Origin: Sphingobacterium detergens
GTDB taxonomy: Bacteria; Bacteroidota; Bacteroidia; Sphingobacteriales; Sphingobacteriaceae
Assembly (NCBI RefSeq): GCF_003610355.1
Contig: NZ_RAPY01000009.1
Coordinates: 1 to 64,000, forward strand
Length of the DNA: 64,000 nt
Direction: 5' to 3'
The stretch's first letter is position 1, and each line of letters opens with the position of its first letter. The position numbers and the translations under genes were made by a program. Of the stretch, positions 16,726 to 25,419 are shown one piece after another. The notes beneath the pieces are model-generated. The model was not told the origin of the DNA and searched no databases. It was given only the letters and a program-made list of their open reading frames with translations.

Positions 16726-18732
16726 TTATTCTTGTACTTCATCAATCCATAGCCCATCATCTTGAATGATCTTGATCAATTCGTCCAATGCCTGTGCTGA
16801 ACTGACATTCTTTTTGACGACTTCTTGGCCTCTATATAAGGTTACCTTATCAGGACCAGCTCCTACATATCCATAATCTGCATCTGCCATCTCACCGGGG
16901 CCATTCACGATACAACCCATAATGCCAATTTTCAAGCCTTTGAGGTGATTGGTGCGACTCCGAATCATTTGAGTGGTTTCCTGAAGATCAAACAATGTTC
17001 TTCCACAGCTTGGACAGGAGATATATTCTGTTTTTGATATTCTTGAGCGGGTTGCTTGCAGTATTCCGAAGGAAAGAGATGCAATGTTCTCTAACGGGGT
17101 CGCCGGAGAACCAATCCATATGCCCGAGCCTAAACCATCAATTAACAATGCACCCATATCTGTGGAGGCATATAACTGTATTTTCGAGATAGGCTCCTCG
17201 GGGTTCATAAAATCGCCCATAGGACCTGAAAAATCCTCTTTACGATAGGATCTTTTGATAATGACAGGATTATCAATGCCGATTTCTTGCAGATTTCGGA
17301 AAAATTGCCGTTGATCGGCCATTCCATGCGTATGATGGGTTTCTAATATAAATACAACAGTCTTGTCTAACGGCAATGACTCAAATAGCGGACTTGTTAA
17401 ATCCGTATTACGAATTTTTACCATATTCAACACACTATCCTTATTGTCTGCATGTACAAACTCTTCCAGCGTATAGAGTGGATGGATATTTGTTTTGTCT
17501 TTAAGATTGGACCATGTCCCAAAATTATATACCTGTTTTAAATTTGCGGGCATATTAAATGAAGGCAAATGATCCCCTAGATAAACAAAATCTACGGATT
17601 GCTCACCCATATGATATTTATCCAAAAGGATATCATAACGGTAACCAACTTTTGTAAGAATTTGGGCGTCTTTCAGATTCTCATTCGAGATATCTGTCAC
17701 AATTCTGGGAACCAGCGAACCACCGATGAAGGTATTGACCTCCTGACTCTGATAGGGAACAACTGGACTATCTGAGGCGAGCTGTATGATTTCTTCGTTT
17801 GATTGATTGGCCAGACTGGTTTTCCGCTGATTATACCTATTGACCAGCGCTATTGCTACTGGAGCTTCGCGTTCAGGCTCTTCGGTCAGGGAAACCCGTA
17901 CAGTATCGCCAAGTCCGTCTTCTAAAAGTGTACCTATCCCTACAGCAGACTTCACACGACCATCCTCTCCATCACCGGCCTCCGTCACGCCAAGATGTAG
18001 CGGATAATTCATATTTTCAGAAACCATCTTTTCAACCAGCAAGCGGTAGGCCTTGACCATTACTTGCGGATTGGAGGATTTCATTGAAATACATAGATTA
18101 TAGAAATTGAGATCTTCACACATCCGGATAAACTCCATGGCGGATTCTACCATTCCTTCAGGGGTGTCCCCATAATGACTCATGATCCGATCTGAAAGGG
18201 AACCATGGTTTGTACCAATCCGCATGGCAGTGCCATATTCTTTACAAATGTTTACCAGCGGAGTAAACTTGGTGTAGATACGCTCTAGTTCTAATTTATA
18301 TTCCGCTTCAGTATATGATAACAGGTCAAATTTCTTTTTATCGGCATAGTTACCGGGGTTTACTCGAACTTTCTCGACAATCCGGGCCGCAACTTCAGCA
18401 GCATTTGGTGTAAAGTGTATATCTGCTACTAAGGGTACGTTATAACCTCTTTTTCGAAGCTCACTTTTTATATTTGCTAGATTCTGTGCTTCTTTTATAC
18501 TTGGTGCAGTGATACGAACATATTCACAACCCGCTTCTACCATTCGAATAGTCTGTTCTACAGAGCCCAGTGTATCCATCGTATCCACAGTAGTCATACT
18601 TTGAATGCGGATCGGGTTGTCTCCACCCATAGGGATATCACCAATCTGAATTTCCCTTGTTTTCCATCTCGAATATTCTACCTTGGAATTGCAATAGATC
18701 CCTGGTAAAGTCAACATATTACTTGTGTTCAT
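16726..18732 (-). CDS. ispG: 4-hydroxy-3-methylbut-2-enyl diphosphate synthase (long form)
   Basis: A 668-residue protein. The N-terminal TIM barrel begins with REIQIGDIPMGGDNPIRIQS and contains VPLVADIHF. The C-terminal part has the [4Fe-4S] ligands in SCPSCGRTLFDLQ and the GCIVNGPGE motif. It reduces methylerythritol cyclodiphosphate to HMBPP in the non-mevalonate isoprenoid pathway. The E. coli enzyme has about 370 residues; the extra roughly 270 residues form the central insertion known from Bacteroidota, Chlamydiae and plants. An in-frame GTG at 18741 is rejected as the start because it overlaps the -7 element, so ATG 18732 is chosen. Confidence 0.95.
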   Translation of the reverse strand: MNTSNMLTLPGIYCNSKVEYSRWKTREIQIGDIPMGGDNPIRIQSMTTVDTMDTLGSVEQTIRMVEAGCEYVRITAPSIKEAQNLANIKSELRKRGYNVPLVADIHFTPNAAEVAARIVEKVRVNPGNYADKKKFDLLSYTEAEYKLELERIYTKFTPLVNICKEYGTAMRIGTNHGSLSDRIMSHYGDTPEGMVESAMEFIRMCEDLNFYNLCISMKSSNPQVMVKAYRLLVEKMVSENMNYPLHLGVTEAGDGEDGRVKSAVGIGTLLEDGLGDTVRVSLTEEPEREAPVAIALVNRYNQRKTSLANQSNEEIIQLASDSPVVPYQSQEVNTFIGGSLVPRIVTDISNENLKDAQILTKVGYRYDILLDKYHMGEQSVDFVYLGDHLPSFNMPANLKQVYNFGTWSNLKDKTNIHPLYTLEEFVHADNKDSVLNMVKIRNTDLTSPLFESLPLDKTVVFILETHHTHGMADQRQFFRNLQEIGIDNPVIIKRSYRKEDFSGPMGDFMNPEEPISKIQLYASTDMGALLIDGLGSGIWIGSPATPLENIASLSFGILQATRSRISKTEYISCPSCGRTLFDLQETTQMIRSRTNHLKGLKIGIMGCIVNGPGEMADADYGYVGAGPDKVTLYRGQEVVKKNVSSAQALDELIKIIQDDGLWIDEVQE

Positions 18733-18740
18733 ATATAACA

Positions 18741-18748
18741 CAAAGTTA
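18741..18748 (-). promoter_or_regulatory. -7 promoter element for ispG
   Basis: Reads TAACTTTG on -, 8 nt before the ATG at 18732, predicting a nearly leaderless mRNA. Confidence 0.6.
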
Positions 18749-18777
18749 GCTTTTCTTGACTAAAAAATCGCTGTCAA

Positions 18778-19725
18778 TTAATATCTTCTAATTTTTATTG
18801 AAGCAATTCCGCCATTGATGTCAAAATCAAATTTTTCAGTCGCTGCATCATAATTTGTTGATTTTACCATACCATCCATTTTTAGGAAATCGCCTTCATA
18901 AGAAGTTGATGACAGGGCATTATCGCTGGTGATACGACATGCTGCATTTTTAGGGATTGCAATTTCGATCGAAGATGCACCGGCGTCCATGGATATTTTT
19001 GTTGTTGCTAAAGGTTGTCCAAGTTTTAATTTTAGACTTGTCGCTCCGGCATCAATATCCAATACCTCAATTTTATATGGTGAAAGATCCAATTTGGCAT
19101 CAATTGCACCAATATCAAAGTTCAGCTTCCATACGATATTTGGATTGAGTGCAATGTAGGTATTGTTATTTTTGCTATTAAAATCTTTGTCTTTGAATTT
19201 ACCTTTTAAGTTAATATCAATTTTATCTGAAGATTCCCCATGTGTAGTCATACCCAAAAGATATTCACTAGAGGTATTGTATGCGGTGAAAATTGAGGAT
19301 GTAGTTGTACTATCGTTTTTTAAGGATGTAGCGCCTAAATCGATGTTTAAATTTGCGCTTTTGATTTTATCGTCTAGAGGGACTTGTAGTTTTTGTGCTG
19401 TATAGTTGGTCTTATCATTTGGATCGTCCATATCGATCTGTACACCCTTGTTTTTTAGTAATTGGGTCAAAAGAGGTTCTTTTGGAGTAGATAATCCGAT
19501 ATATGTAAGAAAACCCAGGATAACTACAGTAGCACCGATAGCAATAAACTGTCCGATTTGTTGATCCTTAGGGACCAGCATACGGATTCCTGCGAGGACA
19601 ATAAATAATGGCCAATATCTGAAAATTCCTACCCAATTAAAGGAAATACTGTTAAGTTGGGATAATAATAAGACAATCCCTATAAAAAGAATTGTAATTC
19701 CAGTTGTTATACGTTGTGTGTTCAT
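18778..19725 (-). CDS. LiaF/DUF5668-like membrane protein
   Basis: A 315-residue protein with an N-terminal membrane region of three to four segments within residues 1-80, starting TTGITILFIGIVLLLSQL and containing FRYWPLFIVLAGIRML. This is the LiaI/LiaF-like transmembrane pattern. Residues 110-315 form a beta-rich repetitive domain (IDLGATSLK, FDIGAIDAKLDLSPY, IDAGATSLKLKLG, MDAGASSIEIAIP) like the 'toast-rack' beta-helix of LiaF/YvqF proteins. In Firmicutes such proteins sense or damp envelope stress signalling; a role here is inferred only from the fold. The gene stands alone between ispG and mlaE. Confidence 0.72.
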   Translation of the reverse strand: MNTQRITTGITILFIGIVLLLSQLNSISFNWVGIFRYWPLFIVLAGIRMLVPKDQQIGQFIAIGATVVILGFLTYIGLSTPKEPLLTQLLKNKGVQIDMDDPNDKTNYTAQKLQVPLDDKIKSANLNIDLGATSLKNDSTTTSSIFTAYNTSSEYLLGMTTHGESSDKIDINLKGKFKDKDFNSKNNNTYIALNPNIVWKLNFDIGAIDAKLDLSPYKIEVLDIDAGATSLKLKLGQPLATTKISMDAGASSIEIAIPKNAACRITSDNALSSTSYEGDFLKMDGMVKSTNYDAATEKFDFDINGGIASIKIRRY

Positions 19726-19750
19726 GACTAATTCCGTTTGTTATATATCC

Positions 19751-19758
19751 CAAAAGTA
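19751..19758 (-). promoter_or_regulatory. -7 promoter element for the LiaF-like gene
   Basis: Reads TACTTTTG on -, 25 nt before the ATG at 19725. Confidence 0.55.
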
Positions 19759-19880
19759 AATCGCTTTGTTAGACACTGTACGAAAGATTAGGCTATTATA
19801 CATAAAAATTCGGTAAATGTGACTAATTGATCGGTAAGTAATTTTGTTTTTCTCCTACTTTTTAGGTTTTCGCTTGTTTA

Positions 19881-19888
19881 TATATTTG
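19881..19888 (+). promoter_or_regulatory. -7 promoter element for mlaEF
   Basis: TATATTTG lies 81 nt before the mlaE ATG. No TTG is found at the ideal -33 distance. Confidence 0.45.
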
Positions 19889-19969
19889 TTGGAATTAAGT
19901 ACCTTTAATGGATACATGGACCAAACATCATGCTTGGTGTGTATAATACATAGAATTTAAATTGATAAT

Positions 19970-20704
19970 ATGATTTTTCATCACATTGGTGCGTATCTAA
20001 TATTACTGAAGTCAGTCTTTAAGAGGCCGGAGAAGGGGCGTATCTATTGGAAAGAGACCATGCTGACAATGACTGATATCGGTATAGGGTCTTTAGGACT
20101 TATTGTGATCATTTCCACGTTTATTGGTGCAGTAATGACCATGCAGATCGCTTTTCAGATGGTTTCCGATCTAATTCCCAATTCGATTATTGGTTCCATC
20201 AATAGGGATTCAAATATTTTGGAGTTAGGACCTACGATTTCGGGATTGGTACTGATGGGGAAAATTGGCTCATCGATTTCTTCCCAGATTGGGTCAATGC
20301 GCGTGACCGAGCAGATTGATGCTTTGGAGATTATGGGGATAAATGCTCCGGGTTATCTCATATTGCCGAAAATATTGGCAGGGGTGACTATGATTCCGAT
20401 GCTGGTTATTATCGCTATAGTCTGTGCATTAGTAGGTGGTCTATTGGGGGGCTCTCTTTCTGGAGCTGTGACTCCAGCGGATTATATTTTGGGTATTCAA
20501 GATAATTTTAATGGATTTACAGTGACCGTAGCACTTGTAAAGGCTGTTGTATTTGGCTTTATTATTACTTCTGTATCTGCATATAAAGGGTATAAAGTGA
20601 AGGGAGGGGCCTTAGAAGTAGGACAAGCGAGCACTGAAGCTGTTGTCGTTGGATGTATTACCATTCTGGCAGCAGACTATGTGATTACAGCATTAATGCT
20701 TTAA
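19970..20704 (+). CDS. mlaE: MlaE-family ABC transporter permease
   Basis: A 244-residue membrane protein of the MlaE/TrgB permease family, with the typical segment MTMQIAFQMVS, the EQIDALEIMGINAPGYLILP coupling region and five or so hydrophobic helices. With MlaF and an MCE-domain protein it moves phospholipids between the inner and outer membranes to keep outer-membrane lipid asymmetry. Here only mlaE and mlaF are together; no MCE-domain (mlaD) gene follows, so it must lie elsewhere or outside the window. The ATPase gene starts 9 bp downstream. Confidence 0.92.
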   Translation: MIFHHIGAYLILLKSVFKRPEKGRIYWKETMLTMTDIGIGSLGLIVIISTFIGAVMTMQIAFQMVSDLIPNSIIGSINRDSNILELGPTISGLVLMGKIGSSISSQIGSMRVTEQIDALEIMGINAPGYLILPKILAGVTMIPMLVIIAIVCALVGGLLGGSLSGAVTPADYILGIQDNFNGFTVTVALVKAVVFGFIITSVSAYKGYKVKGGALEVGQASTEAVVVGCITILAADYVITALML

Positions 20705-20713
20705 AAAGATCAT

Positions 20714-21469
20714 ATGATTCAAATTGAAAATATTAATAAGTCTTTCGGTGATAACCATGTGTTAAAAGGGATCAGTGCAAATTTTGAACCTGGAAAAGTG
20801 AGTTTAATTATTGGTGGATCTGGTTCAGGAAAAAGTACCTTACTAAAATGTATCGTCGGATTACATCATCCGGAAAAAGGAAAAGTGTTGTTTGACCAAA
20901 CGGATTTCACGCGGATGAATTTTGAGGAACGCGTTCCCATCCGGAAAGAAATAGGTATGCTGTTCCAAAATTCGGCCTTATTCGATTCAATGACAGTCGA
21001 GCAGAATATTATGTTCTCGCTGGATATGTTCACAGATATGTCTAAATCTGAGAAATTGGATCGTGCGAACCATTGTTTGGAACAGGTTAATTTGGAGGGA
21101 CGCAACAAGTTGTTCCCCGCAGAGTTGTCCGGAGGGATGAAAAAACGGGTAGGCATTGCACGTGCAATCAGTATGAATCCCAAATATCTTTTTTGTGATG
21201 AACCCAACTCAGGTTTGGATCCTGAAACCTCTATTGTAATCGACGAGCTAGTTCTTAAAATTACACAAGAATTAAAGTGTACAACGGTCGTTGTGACCCA
21301 TGATATGAATTCGGTTATGGGAATTGGTGAATATATTCTGTTTTTATATAAAGGGCAGAAATTCTGGGAGGGGTCCAATAAGGATATGATGCGGTCAGAT
21401 GTCGAAGAATTAAATAATTTCGTGTTTGCTAGCCCATTGATGAAAAGTGCTAAGGCCTCGATGGGATAA
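20714..21469 (+). CDS. mlaF: MlaF-family ABC transporter ATP-binding protein
   Basis: A 251-residue ABC ATPase: Walker A GGSGSGKST (about residues 34-42), signature LSGGMKKRVGIARA, Walker B YLFCDEPNSGLDP and the switch histidine in VVTHDMNS. It powers the MlaE permease for phospholipid transport. The 9-bp gap to mlaE and shared direction indicate one operon. An inverted repeat at 21608-21640 lies between this gene and the next. Confidence 0.92.
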   Translation: MIQIENINKSFGDNHVLKGISANFEPGKVSLIIGGSGSGKSTLLKCIVGLHHPEKGKVLFDQTDFTRMNFEERVPIRKEIGMLFQNSALFDSMTVEQNIMFSLDMFTDMSKSEKLDRANHCLEQVNLEGRNKLFPAELSGGMKKRVGIARAISMNPKYLFCDEPNSGLDPETSIVIDELVLKITQELKCTTVVVTHDMNSVMGIGEYILFLYKGQKFWEGSNKDMMRSDVEELNNFVFASPLMKSAKASMG

Positions 21470-21607
21470 TAAATACAACAAAGGAAGCCTATGATTGAAA
21501 TCTGTAATCAATAGCTGTTTTTTTGTGCAGATTGTGTCTTTATTGATTTACATGGAATTTTTATATGTTTTAATCTTACGAATGTTATTTTTAACAGGGA
21601 TAGGGAG

Positions 21608-21640
21608 AAGCTAAATTTCAATATGAAAGAAATTTAGCTT
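21608..21640 (+). other. Perfect 11-bp inverted repeat before the methyltransferase promoter
   Basis: AAGCTAAATTT (21608-21618) and AAATTTAGCTT (21630-21640) flank an 11-nt loop. The last T of the second arm is the first base of the -7 element at 21640. It may be a weak terminator for mlaEF (no T-run follows) or a protein-binding site. Confidence 0.6.
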
Positions 21641-21647
21641 AGTTTTG
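21640..21647 (+). promoter_or_regulatory. -7 promoter element for the methyltransferase gene
   Basis: TAGTTTTG matches TAnnTTTG and lies 10 nt before the proposed TTG start at 21658. Confidence 0.5.
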
Positions 21648-21657
21648 TCGGAAAATT

Positions 21658-22563
21658 TTGATTTTGGCAACAACGAATATACAACTATTGACCCCACAAC
21701 ACTGGAAGGACTATGAGCTCATTGACTGTGGTGATTTTGAAAAATTAGAACGTTTTGGCGATCTGATATTAATCAGACCCGAACCACAAGCTGTATGGCC
21801 TAAGGCTTTGAGCGATGCGGAATGGAACAAACGTTATCATATCAAGTTCAAAGGGCGTTCAGCTACTTCTGGAGAATGGTTGAAAAAAAATCCGAAGATC
21901 CAAGATCGTTGGCATATCCAATATAAAAACGATGATGTAGCGATCAAGTTTAGATTGGGCCTTACCTCTTTTAAGCATGTGGGAATATTTCCTGAACAGG
22001 CTGTCAATTGGGACTATATTTCGGAATCTGTTCGTTCTTTCAAGACTGAAAAACCTAAAGTTTTAAATCTTTTTGCTTATACGGGAGGTGCTTCATTAGT
22101 AGCTAAAGCTGCAGGAGCAGATACAACACACGTTGATTCCATTAAGCAGGTTGTTACATGGGCCAATGAAAATATGGAGATTTCCAATCTTGACAATATT
22201 CGTTGGATGGTTGAGGACGCATTGAAATTTGTCAAGCGTGAGCTAAAACGGGGAAATACTTACAATGGTATTATATTGGATCCACCGGCATATGGACATG
22301 GACCAAAAGGAGAGAAATGGAAGCTTGAAGACCATATCATGGAGATGATGACTGAGGTTGTTCAATTACTGGATCCTAAGGAGCATTTCTTGATCTTAAA
22401 TACTTATTCATTAGGTTTCTCTTCAGTCATTGTTGAGAATCTAATTAAAACTGCATTTCCGAAAGTGGAAAATTTAGAAATTGGCGAACTTTTTCTACAG
22501 GCTACAGCAGGACCAAAATTGCCGTTGGGTGTTTTTGGGAAATTTCGTAAAATTGCAAAGTAG
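21658..22563 (+). CDS. Class I SAM-dependent methyltransferase, RlmI/RlmL-like
   Basis: A 301-residue protein. The N-terminal part (YELIDCGDFEKLERFGDLIL) is a small beta domain as in rRNA cytosine/guanine methyltransferases. SAM motif I is VLNLFAYTGGASLVAKAAGA near residue 137, and the catalytic-type motif DPPAYGHGPKGEKW lies near residue 205. Relatives methylate 23S rRNA, but the target here is not determined. No ATG fits the start: reading begins at TTG 21658 (ILATTNIQLLTPQHW), with ATT or a second TTG close by as alternatives. The spacing to the -7 element suggests a very short leader. Confidence 0.82.
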   Translation: MILATTNIQLLTPQHWKDYELIDCGDFEKLERFGDLILIRPEPQAVWPKALSDAEWNKRYHIKFKGRSATSGEWLKKNPKIQDRWHIQYKNDDVAIKFRLGLTSFKHVGIFPEQAVNWDYISESVRSFKTEKPKVLNLFAYTGGASLVAKAAGADTTHVDSIKQVVTWANENMEISNLDNIRWMVEDALKFVKRELKRGNTYNGIILDPPAYGHGPKGEKWKLEDHIMEMMTEVVQLLDPKEHFLILNTYSLGFSSVIVENLIKTAFPKVENLEIGELFLQATAGPKLPLGVFGKFRKIAK

Positions 22564-22601
22564 ATCTTGCTGTTGAATAAACGTAAGTACTTAATAATAT
22601 A

Positions 22602-22640
22602 AAACGCGGCAGGTCCACAAGACCTGCCGCGTTTATTTTT
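22602..22640. terminator. Bidirectional terminator
   Basis: A 14-bp GC-rich stem (AAACGCGGCAGGTC / GACCTGCCGCGTTT) with a CACAA loop is followed by ATTTTT on +. It separates the convergent methyltransferase and the 592-residue protein gene. Confidence 0.92.
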
Positions 22641-22661
22641 GGCATGAAATAGATATCGTAC

Positions 22662-24440
22662 CTAAATATGAACATTACTTAAACGGATCATAGCAAGTTC
22701 CAATTGTAATGGTATGGCTTCCAGGGTACTTTTAGGGATATGAAAGAGTTTATTTTGTAGCTTATGATAGTAATCTATCCCTAGCTGTAATTGCGCCTTG
22801 AACTTCGTGATATATTTTATTTTTTTGTCATTGAGGATTTCTTTATTGTCCTCGACGTACTTTTGGATATGATCGATGTAAAGGTCTAATTCATTGATTA
22901 GCACAAATGGTCTATCTGAATGCATTAGGATAGAGCCGCGGCCATAAATATGATCAACCATCTGTTTTAAAGAATATTGCCTTTTGAACCAGATCAGATT
23001 AGGTCCAGGGCAAATAGAAACAGCAGTCTGTTCTTTATTTCGTTGGATGCCGTATTTGAGGTAGGCAGGAGCTGCGAGACCTTCACAGAGACAGGTTTTT
23101 TCAGTGATGGTGTCAAATGACTTGCTATATTCTTCAGCGGTAAGTGCTTGTCCCTGTAGTTCCTGGATCTTTTGATGCTGATAAGCGCGAGAAGCGGTGC
23201 AAAGCGGTTTTTCTCCGAACTCACGGTTGGCGACAAGATATTCCTTTTTACAGGGACTACCCGGTCTTCCTTTTTTGATGCGTTCCAATCGTAATTTTTC
23301 GGCACTACTTGGTCTAAAATTATTAAAAGGTACTCCTAAAGGTGATGCTCCACTGCAATAGAAATCTGTTTTCTCCGCTTCCTCCAGTGCTTTCAATGTT
23401 TCATTGTCTACAGTTGTTGCCTCTGGGACCATTAGAAAAGGGGAACCCCAGCCTACGGCATCAAATTCATAATAATCCAATAGAAACTGATGCTCCATGG
23501 CTGTCCCTACTCCGCCTTGTACAGTGTACTTAATTGGAGGCAAATCCGTTAATCGTACACCTTGAGATGCCCAATAATCCTGATAAATTGTAAAGAGTTC
23601 AATTTTTAAATTTTCTTTTTTTTCTTTGAACTCCTCAAGGATGGGGCCCAATAAAAAACCATCTGTAGCGAAAGCATGCCCACCACAATTCAACCCAGAT
23701 TCTACCCTGAATTCAGATACCCAAACACCTCTTTTTGCAAGATATTTTGCCTGGATGAGTGATGATCTAAAGTCGCTGACTTTCAAAACAACCTTTTTGT
23801 CAAACGTACCGTCAGTTTTTGGAAAGAATGCTGGTAATTCGGCCAGATAGGCGTATAAATGAGGATTCATTCCTGCTGATAGGATAACAGCGGAATGTAA
23901 AGTGGAATTGACGAATCCGCGTAGCGCAGCTGAAGCGTCTGAATACTTTTGATCCAAGGCAACATCATTTTTGAAATTCAGTTTATCCACTTTGGACATA
24001 ATATTGACATCGATTTCGCCGGGTTTTACATAGCCGACCAATAATTCCTGTAACTGCCGCTTGATACTGGTATTGGTCTCAATCTCCATGGCATGATAGA
24101 TTGGTCTAGCAGGATGAGATTCCGGCAATAACTGAAAATATTTTGTTAGATCCGAATCTGCTGTAAAAGGTTGCTGCTTTAGCGTTTCCATTTGCTGTTC
24201 TACTAAAGTCTTGACCAAGTCAAGATAAGCGGTGATTCGACTGGCCCTATAATCTTCTTCTTGCTTATGAATGGGGTGAAAGGCCAGCTTGTTAAGTTTG
24301 CAGTAATATGCCCGGATACGCTCTATGAGCTCATCGTCTACAATAGACATGACCGTTGAGATGCCATAGCGGGCAACTTTGATTGCTGAGTCTATCGAAA
24401 AAGCAAGTCCTAATACAGGGATATGGAAAGTGTGCGTCAT
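22662..24440 (-). CDS. Unrecognised 592-residue protein, possible FMN-type TIM barrel with cysteine-rich tail
   Basis: I cannot assign a characterised family. The start, IPVLGLAFSIDSAIKVARYG then STVMSIVDDELIE, resembles the first strand and helix of nitronate monooxygenase/PfaD-like flavin barrels. SGLNCGGHAF (249-257) and VQGGVGTAMEHQFL (307-320) followed by AVGWGSPFLMVPEA occupy the places of the GGH and GGI-type FMN phosphate motifs of that group. The C-terminal third has C362, C397, C414, C450, C452 and C477, several in short motifs (FYCSGAS, CLCEG, ICPGPN) that could hold an Fe-S cluster or zinc. No signal peptide or membrane helix is present. It lies 84 bp downstream of purU on the same strand and may be co-transcribed. 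Confidence 0.6.
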   Translation of the reverse strand: MTHTFHIPVLGLAFSIDSAIKVARYGISTVMSIVDDELIERIRAYYCKLNKLAFHPIHKQEEDYRASRITAYLDLVKTLVEQQMETLKQQPFTADSDLTKYFQLLPESHPARPIYHAMEIETNTSIKRQLQELLVGYVKPGEIDVNIMSKVDKLNFKNDVALDQKYSDASAALRGFVNSTLHSAVILSAGMNPHLYAYLAELPAFFPKTDGTFDKKVVLKVSDFRSSLIQAKYLAKRGVWVSEFRVESGLNCGGHAFATDGFLLGPILEEFKEKKENLKIELFTIYQDYWASQGVRLTDLPPIKYTVQGGVGTAMEHQFLLDYYEFDAVGWGSPFLMVPEATTVDNETLKALEEAEKTDFYCSGASPLGVPFNNFRPSSAEKLRLERIKKGRPGSPCKKEYLVANREFGEKPLCTASRAYQHQKIQELQGQALTAEEYSKSFDTITEKTCLCEGLAAPAYLKYGIQRNKEQTAVSICPGPNLIWFKRQYSLKQMVDHIYGRGSILMHSDRPFVLINELDLYIDHIQKYVEDNKEILNDKKIKYITKFKAQLQLGIDYYHKLQNKLFHIPKSTLEAIPLQLELAMIRLSNVHI

Positions 24441-24524
24441 TCTTAAATAGTTCTTTTACGAAATAATCAAGAATAACGCGATAAAAAAATAATGGCTATA
24501 CGTTTAAAGTGGTGATTGTGATCA

Positions 24525-25367
24525 CTATTCAAATACAATTGTTTTGTAATCGTTGAGCATTACACGGTCTTCACTCAATAAGCGGATTGCTCTACTTAAA
24601 ACGGCTTTTTCAATCTCCTTCCCGGCAGTAACCATATCTTTGACTGTGTAGGTATGATTGACATGACGAATATCCTGAACTATGATAGGGCCTTCATCAA
24701 GCTGGTCAGTGACAAAGTGTGCTGTCGCACCAATAATTTTTACACCTCGGGAATGTGCCTGCTTGTAAGGATTTGCCCCGATAAATGCAGGCAGAAATGA
24801 ATGATGAATATTGACCAACCTATTTTCGAATGTTGCAACAAATAAAGGGGAGAGGATCCGCATAAATTTTGCTAGAATAATATAATCAAAATCGTATTGT
24901 TTGATTTGGGCAATTAATTGTGTCTCAAAATCTTCTTTCGATATACCTTCATGCGAAATATAATGGAATGGGATCTCAAATTTATCCGTAAACGAACGTA
25001 AAGTATCATAATTACCAATGACAGCCTGTACTTCCGCTCCCCAGGTTTCAAAATGTTGCCGGACAAGAATATCGGCTAAACAATGGTGCTCTTTAGTTAC
25101 GAGAACAACAATTTTCTTTCGATTACTGGGGTTGACCTGAATCTGAGCGGAGGGAGGTAGCACGCTGGCCAGGGAATTGGCGAGCTGTGTCTGATCAGGA
25201 AAGAGACCATTGCAGACAACACGGACAAAAAACTTGTTCGCCTCCTCATCAACATATTCCCGCATGGTAATGATGTTAAGCTGATATTGGGCCAGTGTGT
25301 TGGAAATATTGGCTACTAATCCAACAGCATCTTGACATTGGATCAGAATTAAGGTTTGGTTGTACAT
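24525..25367 (-). CDS. purU: Formyltetrahydrofolate deformylase
   Basis: A 280-residue protein with an N-terminal ACT domain (residues 1-80, beginning LILIQCQDAVGLVANIS) and a formyltransferase-fold domain with the NIHHSFLPAF catalytic block and LDEGPII. PurU hydrolyses 10-formyl-THF to formate and THF, balancing one-carbon pools for purine synthesis. The length is as in E. coli PurU. The ACT domain suggests control by an amino acid (Met/Gly in E. coli). It lies downstream of the parE terminator. Confidence 0.93.
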   Translation of the reverse strand: MYNQTLILIQCQDAVGLVANISNTLAQYQLNIITMREYVDEEANKFFVRVVCNGLFPDQTQLANSLASVLPPSAQIQVNPSNRKKIVVLVTKEHHCLADILVRQHFETWGAEVQAVIGNYDTLRSFTDKFEIPFHYISHEGISKEDFETQLIAQIKQYDFDYIILAKFMRILSPLFVATFENRLVNIHHSFLPAFIGANPYKQAHSRGVKIIGATAHFVTDQLDEGPIIVQDIRHVNHTYTVKDMVTAGKEIEKAVLSRAIRLLSEDRVMLNDYKTIVFE

Positions 25368-25388
25368 GAAATATTGGTCGTAGGTCGC

Positions 25389-25419
25389 AAAAAAGCGGGT
25401 TAATTTAACCCGCTTTTTT
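25389..25419 (-). terminator. Terminator overlapping the end of parE
   Basis: A perfect 15-bp stem (AAAAAAGCGGGTTAA / TTAACCCGCTTTTTT) surrounds a T loop base. The 5' arm on - is the last codons and stop of parE itself (Lys-Lys-Ala-Gly-stop). Confidence 0.88.
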
